Source: Membranipora membranacea
Lineage: Eukaryota > Bryozoa > Gymnolaemata > Cheilostomatida > Membraniporidae
DNA length: 64,000 nt
Direction of reading: 5' to 3'
Assembly: GCA_914767715.1 (NCBI GenBank)
Contig: OU612074.1
Location: 22,864,062 to 22,928,061 of the forward strand
The notes under the pieces were generated by a model. The model made no database searches and had not been told where the DNA came from. It worked only from the letters and a program-made list of their open reading frames with translations. The number at the start of each line of letters is the position of its first letter. Positions within the stretch are counted from its first letter, which is position 1. Shown here one piece after another: positions 35,309 through 47,400 of this stretch. The position numbers and the translations under genes are program-made.

Positions 35309-35398
35309 CTACCAGACTGTTCAGGTCTTCTCACAGAACCGACAGGACAACCAAACACTTTGGAGAACTCATCGTAATTTGATACGGGTCCAATAACT
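35309..35398 (-). pseudogene. Relic of an M13 last exon upstream of copy B
   Basis: Reads VIGPVSNYDEFSKVFGCPVG, as in exon 19, but the Met-Asn-Pro-to-Trp end is deleted and out of frame. The flank at 35100-35308 resembles the 3' flank of the intact genes at 10860-11036 (repeated gttgatgacctgtaaat and aactcctt blocks). It is the 3' end of an older, lost paralogue. Confidence 0.8.
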
Positions 35399-36620
35399 CT
35401 CCTAGGGTTTTATAAACCAGTTGATTGTCAGCCTTTTGGTTTAGAGATTATTTACAGTCTGTAGCAGCCTCACATTTAGATGGACCAGCAGATCAAAAAA
35501 GTAGGACTTGGGACGAGCGCTGAAGTGGTCTAGCACAAAGGTGGACCACAGGCTACAAACTCAATCAAGTTAACAGGCAACAGGCAACAGACAACAGGCA
35601 ACAGACAACCAGGTTGTGTGAAACCTGCATTTGCTTGTGCAACACAAGATGGGGAATACATCAATCAGTTGTGGCCCCCAGTAAGGTGATAGAAAATAGG
35701 GTTTAGTTAATCTAATTTGAGGCTGACTAAATATTAGCTAGCACCAATTTTTAACTAGTTAATGTGGGAGCTTGTATAAAATAATGAGGATTTTAGCAAT
35801 GAATTGAAGGTAGAACTGAATTCCAGTTTATCAAGCTGGTGCAAAAATGCTTACTTTTCCTCCAACGAATATTTACTCCTCTAAGTCTCGAACCAGTGCA
35901 TGTCTCAAACTTAGAGTTCACAAAAAATTTAGAGACGCCTTGTTTACCATAAAAAATGAGAAAGTTTTTTTTGTTGTTTCCAATACTAATATTAGCCTTA
36001 CTGTGAAAAGAGATAGGTGTACTTAAAACTACATGGAAAAGCCAAGAGTTATGTCCACATGCAGAGAGAGAGGAGACAATTCCTAGGACATTTCCTCTTT
36101 AACAAATCCACTGCAGAATTTTCATCTAGGTAAACACGTTTAGGGAGCAATCCACTTCAACGTGTTGTGCACTAATGAGCATCATTATAATCATAATCAA
36201 AATATTTAGATGTTGACAAATCAATTAGTGATCAACTTATTCCATTTGTTGGATGAGTCGATTAAACATGCTGACAATAAGGGCTGTGAAAACTCTCCAC
36301 TTCAAATTCCCCTTTGATCTGCTGATATTTATCATTTTGATTTCTAAATTAAATATTGTCTGTATGCTATAGTTAACTTGGAAGCTGCTTGACTTGTTCA
36401 GTATTGCTTTTTCTGCTGTTAGAAAGCGGCATACCGCTGTCCCGTACACACAGAGAAGGCCTTACACTCTGATTTGTAGCCTGCAGTAAAGTAAGGATTG
36501 TCTTACTACAAATAATCGATTGACAATAAGTACATCTGATCAGTGCGTTATTGCTTTTACAGTCCTAAAATCAATACAAATAAATCGCCATTGTTTTCCG
36601 GTGGATTGTTTGTTGTTTTG

Positions 36621-38317
36621 GGTTCAACATTGAAACATTAGTAGTTGGTTTGATAAGGGAGGCAGCTTTTCCTGAATTCTTATTTCTTTTAATGAAAACA
36701 TTAGCCTTTCTATGTGTAAGCCTAAGCTGTGACTCGAGTGATACGAGCAGAGGAAAGGGAGGTCATTGTAATCAGTGCAGGCATGAAAACTTGATAATGT
36801 GATTATTAGATAATAATAATAGGCTTTAAAGAAGGAAAAAGAAAAACATGATCATTGTATAATCTGCACTTAACTAAGTTATAAAAGTCAATTAGCTATT
36901 CTTTAAAGAACCTTAAACTGCATTTATAATTTGATTTAATTGATATCGGTGAAGCTGCATTTACATTAGGCCATCTCCGTCAGCTGGCCACCAACTCAAG
37001 ACTGAGCAGTCTTTAACCCCAACTATGAGCCAGAGTCTGAGACTGGCATGTGTTTACATGGCACCGGCTTAGCCAATGTCAGTCTCAGAGTAACGTTAAC
37101 AGAAAATAAATGTGAGCGATAGAACAAAGGGCAGTATTGTGTTCGCTAAATTAGGAATTTGTGTTAAGACGGGCAGTCTTGAGACTGCAAAACGAGCACT
37201 ACTCGAATTGCCAGACACCGTCTTTAAAGCCGGTCAGACAAGGTCAGTCAACCATTTTTTGTCATTCACACTACACAGTCTCAGCCTCCATCTTAGTAAT
37301 TTGTCGGTCAGACTCAACACTGGGCCAAAAAACGGCCTAATGATTAATGAATGGTTGAGTGTTTTACTGTTTATTTCGATTTTATTTCGGCATGTTGTGC
37401 TAAATTTCCATCAATTCATACAGCATAAAGTAAAAGGACATTGAAATATAAGGGTCTTGGGTTGGCTAAATCGTCGCATTTATTCTTCTCGGCAACCTGG
37501 ATCAATCAAAGCCAAAAATACACCAGCCCTGCTTATATAGTCAATCATAATATAACATCCCATTGGGTAAGGCCCAGGAAGGCAGGGGGGCGGGCATTGA
37601 GCAAACAGGACTATGACTGATAAAATTGCCGAGGCTTCAGGGATAAGTGCATCCTCATGTTGATAATCTCTTGATTAATTTAGGAAGTTGATAGACAAGT
37701 GATTTATTGTAGGGTGGAATGGGTCAATGCATTTTCTCCAGTCAAACGGTTCCAAAGAGCAACCTGCATCAAAGAGATTATCCTGCCGTATTCAAACCTC
37801 ACATCAAAATTGTTGTGCTAGTTGATTATTTTTTGATATGCTTTTCCTCATTGAATACTGATCGCTCTTTGTCAGTTGCCAAAATAATAATACTATACCA
37901 TTGTCATTTTGTTTTCTTGTGCTTGTGACGTGAGACAGGAAGTTTATTTAGCGTTGAAAGTTTTTTTTTATAAACCTGGCCATGTCCTGGGTAGACAAGC
38001 TAGTACTGGTAATTTAAGCGGGTGTGCTTGGGATATACAACTTAAATCTAACTGTAACCGATGATGCATTTCAACATGGTCATAGTGACATCGGTAGGTG
38101 CTGTTCAATTGGTATCATCTCTATTCTTCATTTAAATTTAAAAGGGTGACGATAATACCTTGTTTGTAAATAAAAGATAAAAAGATATCATTAATTAGAA
38201 AAAGACTATTTTCACATAGGCTTATGTTTTCTCTATGTTGTAGACTATTCAATGGATATGAAAAACCAGTGAGCGGGAATCGGTGTTCAGCACATTGTTC
38301 TAATAGCTGGCATCCTT
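36621..38317. other. Spacer between units, no gene seen
   Basis: Unique to this place in the window. A 110-codon plus-strand frame at 37112-37444 has no recognisable motif. The stretch 36960-37100 contains short inverted blocks around cagtctgagactgg. Confidence 0.4.
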
Positions 38318-38936
38318 CTGCACTGCGTTTCATCTCCAAGAATGGTTGGACAATTCTGTACAATTGTAGAATTGTTCGAAACTGACCCATATATCATTAC
38401 CCATGCCAGCAACCATCATTGCGTAATTAACCCTGCCTGCTATATAATTACATTCATTATCGCTATCGTATAGTTATAGTATAGTTATGTTATGGTATGT
38501 GGGCTGAGGGAGGCAAAGGTAAATCAACTATTGTAAGCCTGGTATTAATTCATTACCTGTCTACAAAGGAGCTCTTGATGTTATACTATATCATTTTCAG
38601 CCATCTCAGTTATATGGTGTACAGGAAGCAATTTTTCTCTCTCACTCTTGGATGGTTGTTCCCTAGTAGGTGTTGACACTAGTACATATAGTATTAAAAT
38701 GTTAGACTAAGACTAGTGGCAACGCCATTTAAAGTAATAAACCTTTCAATCTAATGGAGAGAGTTGAGTTTTATAGACATGATACAGGCTTCTCAGATAC
38801 ACAACAATTATATTGGTTGTATTTTTGCTCTTTAAACCAGGCCTGCATGTCATTCACTATTGTTCCATGCCTCGAATGAGTGGTCCAATTTTGATTTTGA
38901 AAATGAACAACATCTTCCACGGCCGGGACTGCATCA
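38318..38936 (-). repeat. Inverted repeat, left arm
   Basis: About 620 bp whose reverse complement matches pieces of 39822-41806: aattgtacagaattgtcc, tagcaggcagggttaatta, gcccacataccataacat, agcatcaagagctcctttg-type and ggaccactcattcgaggcat. It ends in the B-box-like cggccgggact. Confidence 0.8.
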
Positions 38937-39761
38937 CACTTCAAGGACTTTAACACCACAGGGAAAAGTTTACAAAAAGCATGAATTCCCAAAATGAAAC
39001 ATTCCCAACAAGGGGATTGAGAAAAAGACCTTTAACTTTTCCTGGTCAATCCATGTATGCTGCTCTGGCTCATCCTGAATTGCAAGCTTGCCACACACCA
39101 GGAAACAGTACAAAGAATGTGAGTTCCCCATATAAAACGTTACCAGTTTCCCCAAAAAAATCTGTCAGGCCCCAATTCCCATAGACTTTAAGCGGCCAAA
39201 TCATATTAATAAACAAAGTTAAACGTTATCATTTGGGAGCATTGCCAAGTAGGCCTAAGTAACTCATAAAATATTGAAGATAACTACCAGGAAACAAGTG
39301 GGAGGCCTGTGCTCAATCACAAGGATAATATGACATAATAGGACTGAACAGGAAAAGTTGAAAGTACTGGGGACTCAGTCTAAATATCAGCTCACAATCC
39401 CCCCCCCCCCCGATTGGGATTTTTGCAAGGGGAATTCAGACTTCTACTGAGTATTTCCTCTTACATGACAGATACTAACTACTGAAATGTGATGCTGTAT
39501 ATTCGCTTGTCCACTGGATGGGACTGAAAACAAACAAAAAAATTTCAACCTTTGGTTCTCCTGCCCTGATGAAGTCATTTTTTGTAAATGAAAAATTCCC
39601 TAGTAAATCAGTAAGAATAAATTGAAGATAACGCTTGCAGTGTACACAGAAGAGATGAGATATCAAGGGGCATTAACTGACTTCCGCTTCTGCCGAGTGA
39701 CATTTTTTTGACGCGAATACAAATAGCTTGTGATGAATCAAACAACTATTCCAAATAGGCG

Positions 39762-41806
39762 ACGTGGCGGCTTGCACACAATGCCTTCAAGGGCAATTGA
39801 CGCGGGCGATCCGGGTTCGAGTCCCGGCCGTGGCAGATGTTTTTCATTTTCAAAATCAAAATTGGACCACTCATTCGAGGCATGGAACAATAGTGAATGA
39901 CATGCAGGCCTGGTTTAAAGAGCAAAAATACAACCAAAATAATTGTTGTGTATCTGAGAAGCCTTTATTATGTCTATCAAACTCAACTCTCTCCATTAGA
40001 TTGTAAGGTTTATTACGTTATACGGTGTTGCCACTAGTCTTAGTCTAACATTTTCATACTATCTGTACTAGTGCCAACACCTACTAGTGAACAACCATCT
40101 GAGCGTGAGAGAGAAAAATGCCTTCCTGTACATCATATAACTGAGATGGCTGAGAATGATATAGTAAAACATCAAGAGCTCCTTTGTAGACAGGTAATAA
40201 ATATATACCAGGCTTAAAATAGTTGATTTACCTTTGCCTCACTCAGCCCACATACCATAACATAGTAAACTATGGCTCACAGCACAAACTAATTACGTCA
40301 TGTCTGCTATTTAAGTGGGACAGTATTGAATGCTATGGGCCTGTCTAGGTAGTATATTAAGTCTATGGTGCCAACACCTACTAGTGAACAACCATCTGAG
40401 CGTGAGAGAGAAAAATGCCTTCCTGTACATCATATAACTGAGATGGCTGAGAATGATATAGTATAACATCAAGAGCTCCTTTGTAGACAGGTAATGAATA
40501 TATACCAGGCTTAAAATAGTTGATTTACCTTTGCCTCTCTCAGCCCACATACCATAACATAGTAAACTATGGCTCACATAACAAACTAATTACGTCATGT
40601 CTGCTATTTAAGTGGGACAGTATTGAATGCTATGGTCCTGTCTAGGTAGTATATTAAGTCTATGGTGCCAACACCTACTAGGGAACAACCATCTGAGCGT
40701 GAGAGAGAAAAATGCCAAAATTGCTTCCTGTTCATCATATAACTGAGATGGCTGAGAATGATATAGTATAACATCAAGAGCTCCTTTGTAGACAGGTAAT
40801 GAATATATACCAGGCTTAAAATAGTTGATTTACCTTTGCCTCACTCAGCCCACATACCATAACATTCAGAGCTAACTCCATGCTCAGAGCATCTTTGGCT
40901 AACAAATAGAAATAGCTGAGAGCCATTCACTCTCAATAATCACAAGGAGCGTAGTTTAGACTATGGCAATAATCAGTACTCATACTACTTGCTGTGACAC
41001 CAAGTTTGAGTTTTTTTAGCACAATTAGCATTATTATAAACTTTTAGAAAACCTCAATGAATAAATAAATAAATAAATAAATCAGTCAGCATATTTTGAG
41101 TAGTCAGTGGTTTTGTGGAAAATATGGCCTCATTCACATATCAGTTCTCTCCACTTAGGCATGTAGGACAATTGATACAAAGTAATTCCTCGCTAAACTA
41201 GTGAGCAATGTTGTACATTTTTATTAGTAGCACAGTTTTCTGCTAATTCTGCTAGCATAGTTTAACTGATGTATTCTATTTATGCAGTTGCTGCCAATAT
41301 TAAAAGATCGCACAAAATATAACGTAGGGTATTGTACAACACAGAAGAGTTGAACATAAGTATTTTGTCGGGTCATCATACTCATAACTAAGAGTTTTCT
41401 GTGTTTACAAACATTGTGAGCAGACAATTCGAATGGAATGCTTTCAATTTCCATCATGACGAAAAGAAAAAGATTTGCCCCGGTGGGGATTTGAACCTGG
41501 GCCTCCCACGTTATAGACTTTGATGCTACCTTGCATAGCAATAGCTATTCATTACAGGAGATCTTGCCTGGTCATCTAAATACTAACTCATTGAATACCA
41601 TGTCAATCCAGTTATATAATGATGGCTAGAACTGTAAAGGCTTATACTATAACTATACAGTAGCAGTAATGAATGTAATTTATTTAGCAGGCAGGGTTAA
41701 TTACACAATAATTGTTGCTGGTTGGGTAATGATATATCGGTCAGTTTCGAACATTTCTGGAATTGTACAGAATTGTCCAACAATTCTTGGGAATGAAACC
41801 CGGTGC
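39762..41806 (+). repeat. Inverted repeat, right arm, expanded
   Basis: Begins with a tRNA-like head (gggttcgagtcccggccgtg at about 39812-39831), then matches the left arm in reverse. It is enlarged by two extra tandem units of 297 bp and by an insert at 40867-41641 containing (aaat)n at 41060-41082 and a tRNA-like piece at 41475-41535. Confidence 0.75.
40073..40866. repeat. 297-bp tandem repeat, 2.7 copies
   Basis: Units start with gccaacacctactag at 40073, 40370 and 40667. The spacing is exactly 297 bp twice. The third unit stops at cataccataacat. Units differ by only a few bases. Confidence 0.9.
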
Positions 41807-42140
41807 TGGTATTTGTAAGTATAGTGATCTTCTATAACCAGACAGTGTTACGATATCACACAATAATCAGTCAGCCTGTGAACTTTGCCTGCGTCATCGT
41901 GAAGTTCACTGACTGTCAGTTTACAAAGTCGGATTTTAGATAAATGACTACTGAATCTATCACAATTCTCAAGCTTGAAATTTACTGAAAACCGTTGACT
42001 CAAAAAATATTGTTGTTCTACAAAGAATCGCTTCAATATGATATGAATGTTTATTTCAGAAAACTGAATAGTTTTAATTTCAGATTATCCATAACTTCCC
42101 TTGGTCAGATTGATTATTCTGCCTCAAAGCTTGTTGGCGA
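41807..42140. other. Spacer before unit A, no feature seen
   Basis: AT-rich sequence without match elsewhere in the window; short open frames only. Confidence 0.4.
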
Positions 42141-44381
42141 AGGTTTGACCGGACAATACAATGAAATGATATTTTCCTGATCTAGTATTGAATAATCACA
42201 AAGGTCCTTATTAGAATCTGTTTTACCACCTCACCCTCACCACAAAATATAGGAATCCTAATCAAAATACGTTATCTGAGTAACATTGATTGCATAATGT
42301 GAGAGCAAAAAATTTATTCATTTACACGACAAGATTCGGGACATTATCGACAATTTCAAATTGATTCTCAACTGTTGCCAGACGGATTGTGTGAGGAGTA
42401 TTTGAAATAATAATAACAATCAATCCGTTATAATGTCCTCTGGTAATGGTTTACTTACTTTGCAGTGGATCAACTCAGTGAGCCGTCCATTTCACACTAT
42501 GAGTTCTTTCTAGCTGTCTACTTTCTTGTTTATCCAGATGAGTTTGCCTTGAGTGTTTTCACCTAAATGCTGAGACTATGAATGCAATGTTCCTCCTTGT
42601 CTGGTCACCTCACATGCAATGAACACTCTTGGATCAACGGGGCTGGTAATAATACATTTTCTAAGTACATACATACATTAGTCTTGTGGTACATCTGTCA
42701 TGTGGTCCATGTGTCATAAAACCTTGCAATATAATATGGACATTTTTGATTGATGAAGTTTCAATTTCAATGACTTTTTTGTATAGCCCAAAAAACTTCA
42801 ATGACAATTGGTCAATGCAAAAAAATTGTGTTTCTGGCTACGTCTTCAATGGAATAATATCCTTGGAGGACTTGCATACAACGACAACATCACTTAGGAT
42901 GTTAGTAGAGTTTTACACAACACAAGCGACCCTCACAATGAATCAGCTGTCAGACTTTTAAACACGCAGTCAGCACCTACCTTACTTAGTAAATGTGAGA
43001 TATAAGACCAATGCAATAATACTTTCCTTCATCCAATAAATTCTAATAACACAAAATAAAAATATACTCGATAATTTCGGCTCCAATTTCAATTTGTTCC
43101 TGCTTTTTGGAATTTGGGTCGTTTTTGACCTGCACTGTTTCAGATTTCCTTAAACCAATACATTACTGTTGCCCAGAATTTGTTAAGAGTACAATTAGGA
43201 ATTGAATGAAATCATGAATAAAATAAACTACATATTATTGAGACCAAAGGTCCACACCTTACCCTCTCCCTTACACTCAGGCTGTTTGAGTCGGCAATGA
43301 GAATATTGCTACAAGGCCTGACAAAACACAAATAGACTCGGGCTCATAGCTAGACACCTTTGTTGGGTGCTGGTTTGCATACTTCTCATATGATGCATCT
43401 TTTACCGCAAGCCCACGCAATTCCTTATCTCCAAATAAGATAAATATTTGAATCTTGACCTTTGAACCTCGACCTTGAACCTCAAAGTTCACCTGGTAAT
43501 GCTAACCAAGGGTAAATATAGTAAATTATCACCCTGATCATAGAGTTACCGATATTTCTAAGCAAAGGAGAAAAATTAATGGCTGTTTATTTGTATACAA
43601 ATTTAATCCTTTTATATTGTTGACCAGAGGTGTGTGTGATGGGGTGATGTGGAGGTTGTTCTTGAGAAGGCCTGGACACAGCACTCATTGCTTCTTGATG
43701 CAAATTTTTGTGATGTTGATGGTAGGCATATTGGCGTGTTGTATTTGTATTGCGTAGGGTGGCAGCGGTGGAATGGAATACGCTTGCTGGATAGTAGTGG
43801 ACAGCTCTGTATAACGATTCACAAGCTTGTGTCATCAACCCTGACTCTTTTGTTATGATTAAGATTTAGATTTAGAAAAATAGATGGCAGGGGCAGGGTT
43901 TGTGTGCACTCTATTCACTTTTTATCTTGTAATAAATCTCAAAACAGAGAGGCAAAAAGAATTTTTTTCATTTGAATGGACAAAACCTTTTGAACACTAG
44001 TAAAATTAAATCAAAACACATATGACATTTTGTGACTGTTATAGGTTTAATCTCCTGATCAATAATTGATATATGCTCTTTCTGGTGGAAACCCTACCGA
44101 ATATGAATGAGGCAAAAACTCTTTTTTTTAAATACCTGTCGAGATAAGTATCAAGGGTTCACCTGTTAGAGTATATGACTGAATAACCACGGAATAAAAT
44201 TAATACTCGATAATCACTGCAGATGATGACAGCATTGGTATAATATTTCTACAGTTGCTATTGATGACCTGTGAATAGAAACTCCTTGCGGCTATGCTAT
44301 TTTTTGCTGTTGATGACTGATGAATCATAACTCAAGCGCATCTATGATATAATAATTCTGCTTTTACTGTTGTCGCAAGTT
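42141..44381. other. 3' flank of gene copy A
   Basis: Shared with 7883-11036 of unit B. The frame 43587-43838 (minus) is partly conserved but not a recognisable protein. Confidence 0.4.
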
Positions 44382-44481
44382 CTACCAGACTGTACACTTC
44401 TCTACTGGGTTCATCACAGAACCGACAGGGCAGCTGAATACTTTGGAGAACTCATCATTATTTGATAAGGGTCCGATAACT
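44382..44481 (-). CDS. Copy A exon 19 (C-terminus)
   Basis: [17 protein letters not shown] and [10 protein letters not shown] then TAG at 44382-44384. Confidence 0.95.
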
Positions 44482-47400
44482 CTGTAAAAGGAATGGGCAT
44501 GATACATAGACATCGATACATAGATTCATTTTATTTTTAATTATAGTTAGTAATATTTTGCCACAGCCTCTTGATTAAGGGTTGTCTGATTCTTAGAAGA
44601 GGTAAGTTGGTGATCAATGAATTATTGTAAGAGACAATTATACTCTGAGTATTCAGTTGTAATACTTGAAAGGTCAGTTTAAATATCTATCTTGCTTTTT
44701 TGACTGAACTTTTTTGTTGGTAAAATCCACCCAAGGTTGGAGGGGAGAGTGTGTTGGGACAATAACTCTTGTAAGCTACCCAGTGGGGCTTCAACCAAGG
44801 TCTTCTACAACACCAATAGCCTGGCAGTGAATAGTAGGCCTCATCTCACCATCGAAGGGAAAGACGAGTTGATGGTGATTATGAGCAGGCCTGCTTATTA
44901 ACTACTTGAAGTCATGCACATGTATCCAAGAAGCTCATTCGATCTGACCATTGCCAAACTACGTAACCTGGCGTATATGTTTGGGTTATCGGCTCTACTT
45001 GTTATTTATCTAGCATGAACTAATGTCAGATTTTGTTAACATACCTCCATTTACCAGGAGCTGTATTCATATACCGACCTCCGGTTACATGATGCTTCAA
45101 GGCTGACCCTCTGTCAATTCGACAATACATCTGAAACAGGTATATAGACATTTTAAGGTGCACTAAGCAATGGGACAAGTGAATAACTGATCAATAAAAT
45201 AATACATACAGCCCATCGTATTTGACTATTTCACCATGTATGTGTCATCTAATTTTAATAAAATCAAAGACAGTGTTTACACTCTACTAGATTTGAGTGG
45301 CAGCCATTATTAACACATTTATTATAAAATTGTGGTGATTTTGAGCAGTAAAAACATGTAAAGCTTTTTGCTGTTCTGTCTCATACCTGTGCAAAACTGA
45401 GAAAGAACAATTCTTTAGAATCATATTGCATAAGTCCAGGTAGGCGTTGTCCTGGCCCGTTCTTTTCTTCGTGTTTCAGGAAAGCCGCATAGCTTGTCTT
45501 TATAGCTGCATTATCAGCGATATTTTCTGGCAAAGAGTGTTTACCATTCACCTGTATGATAAAAATCATTTCTTGATTAGCTTAAATTTCACTTCATATT
45601 ATTGCTAAGCAAACAGATATGCGATGTCGCCAAATATTTGTGGCAAACATTTTTTTTGTTTAGACTTGTGGATTGAAACCAAGTGTGGAATATTTTCGGT
45701 TTATTACAACTACCACATTTAAAAGTTGTCCTAAAAATTGGCTTTCCTAAGCTTTTCTCCAACGACAAGGTTCATAACTGTCAAACAACTCACATTTTGA
45801 TTTATTTCTTCTATTTCATAAGAGGAATATTGATTTATCATGCACTCTGTCTTCTCTGTGAATGAAGCTTCTGTTTTGTCATCCCACAACTGTCCTCTGA
45901 TATTTCCATCTTTGTCATACAATCGTCCTTTTGTGAAGAAAGGAAACTGAAGAGCCACAGATATAATGAATTTGCGCAAATGCAATGCAATGTAAGGATG
46001 AAGAATTATTTTTTCATTTGTACATTGATGAAGTTACTGCACAGTTTACAGCAACACAAACCTGAGACAAATGGCATGTTGCTAAATTAATGCCTTGATT
46101 TTTTTTCTTCACAAATATAAACGGGGAAATATCATGAACTGGCAATATTGCAATCATCTTTATTAGTAAACTTTTAATCTCGATGTATGCATGTTCTTAT
46201 TGGCATTAATCACTGCACAGCTAATGAAGTGTATAATAAAAAAGAAAAAAAAGAGACAAAGTTTGTCATACCTGTATTATCAAATCCGTGAGTTATAGCA
46301 TGTCCGATGAAGGATCCCATTCCTCCGTAATTCAGCGACCTGCAATCAGAGGCCAATCAGAGCCATTAAATCTAGCTAACACTCATCAATATTTTGGTTA
46401 TAGGAATAATGAAGCCGTACAACTTATAGCTTTAACAAAAACAGGCTTCATCTAAAGACTTAGGAAAATGACAATAAGATCAGGTTCTAATCTCTTTTTT
46501 AATTTTACTTACATTGGTTGCTGCTTGTGATAGAAAGGAGGCTGAAGAGCACCAGCAGGTAACACTGCAAATATATGATCAAAACTCTGTTTAGAAGTTT
46601 GATTAGAGTGGAATATAAACTTCTAACACATACCAGAAAAGCTATTTGTTAATTTCATGTAAAGGCCTGTGTTATAATCACTCCTGAACGTGTCTCTTCC
46701 CTAAATATCTAGGGTCAATGGACCACGCCAGCCAATCGAAAGAGATGAATGATTCTTCTTTAAGGTGTTTCCTCTTGGATCAGCAACAGAGGTATTTAAA
46801 TCCTGGACAGACTCACCCATTGTGTTCAGCTCAGGGTGATAAGAAGCAGTGATATCCGCCGGACCTGCCGGCCATCTATCTTTTTTTACAGGCTGGGTTA
46901 TTTGTAATAATTCGTTCAGCTGTTTCCATTTCCTCCAGTTCAGATCGTTTTGGAAGTATGTATCTGTGTCAAACTCTAGCTATATATTAATATATATTAA
47001 AGTTCAATAATTAGTGATCCCCCATTATCAAGGGGTAAGATAAAACTCACAAATGGTGTCTCATCATGAGATAATGAAGGTACATACTAACAACAAACAA
47101 CAAGCAAATGTCACTTAAATTTATAGGCTTCTCCCAAAAAAGCGGATAAGGATGATTCCTGTCCTGAAACAACCCTACAAAACTGCCCAAGTCATCAATC
47201 CTCAGGTACATGGGTTCAGATTTGGTTAACAAGTTTTCTGGTAAATGGACAAGAATAAGTTTTGTGTTCTCCACATATGTTTAAGCTATCAGCACCCAAG
47301 TACTCTTTTGCTGACTTGGCTATGACTATTGTTAGGATGCTAGTCGCTTATCTCAACACTTTGCTGCATGACAGGGATTCATGAGAGTTTTTTCAAATAA

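Larger units (their letters stand above)
7883..36620. repeat. Segmental duplication unit B
   Basis: Collinear with 42141-63268 apart from indels. The left edge is at ggtttgaccggacaata, the right edge after gtttgttgtttt. It holds gene copy B and 28.7 kb in all. Extra length against unit A: about 950 bp at 8681-9632, the MITE at 12884-13869, the LINE at 17150-20245 and the block at 24019-28068. Confidence 0.85.

Noticed and set aside
37112-37444. 110-codon plus-strand frame
   Set aside because: No motif, no splice context, hydrophobic end from AT-rich sequence; likely chance.
40073-40866. CRISPR-like array
   Set aside because: Units are 297 bp and contiguous with no spacers; this is eukaryotic tandem duplication.
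41475-41535. tRNA gene on the minus strand
   Set aside because: Only the B box and a 3' acceptor-like ccggggc are convincing; the 5' half does not match.
47047-47274. 75-codon minus-strand frame in the intron between exons 12 and 13 of copy A
   Set aside because: No family motif, not needed for the M13 alignment (exon 12 joins exon 13 in phase), and not kept open in units B and C.
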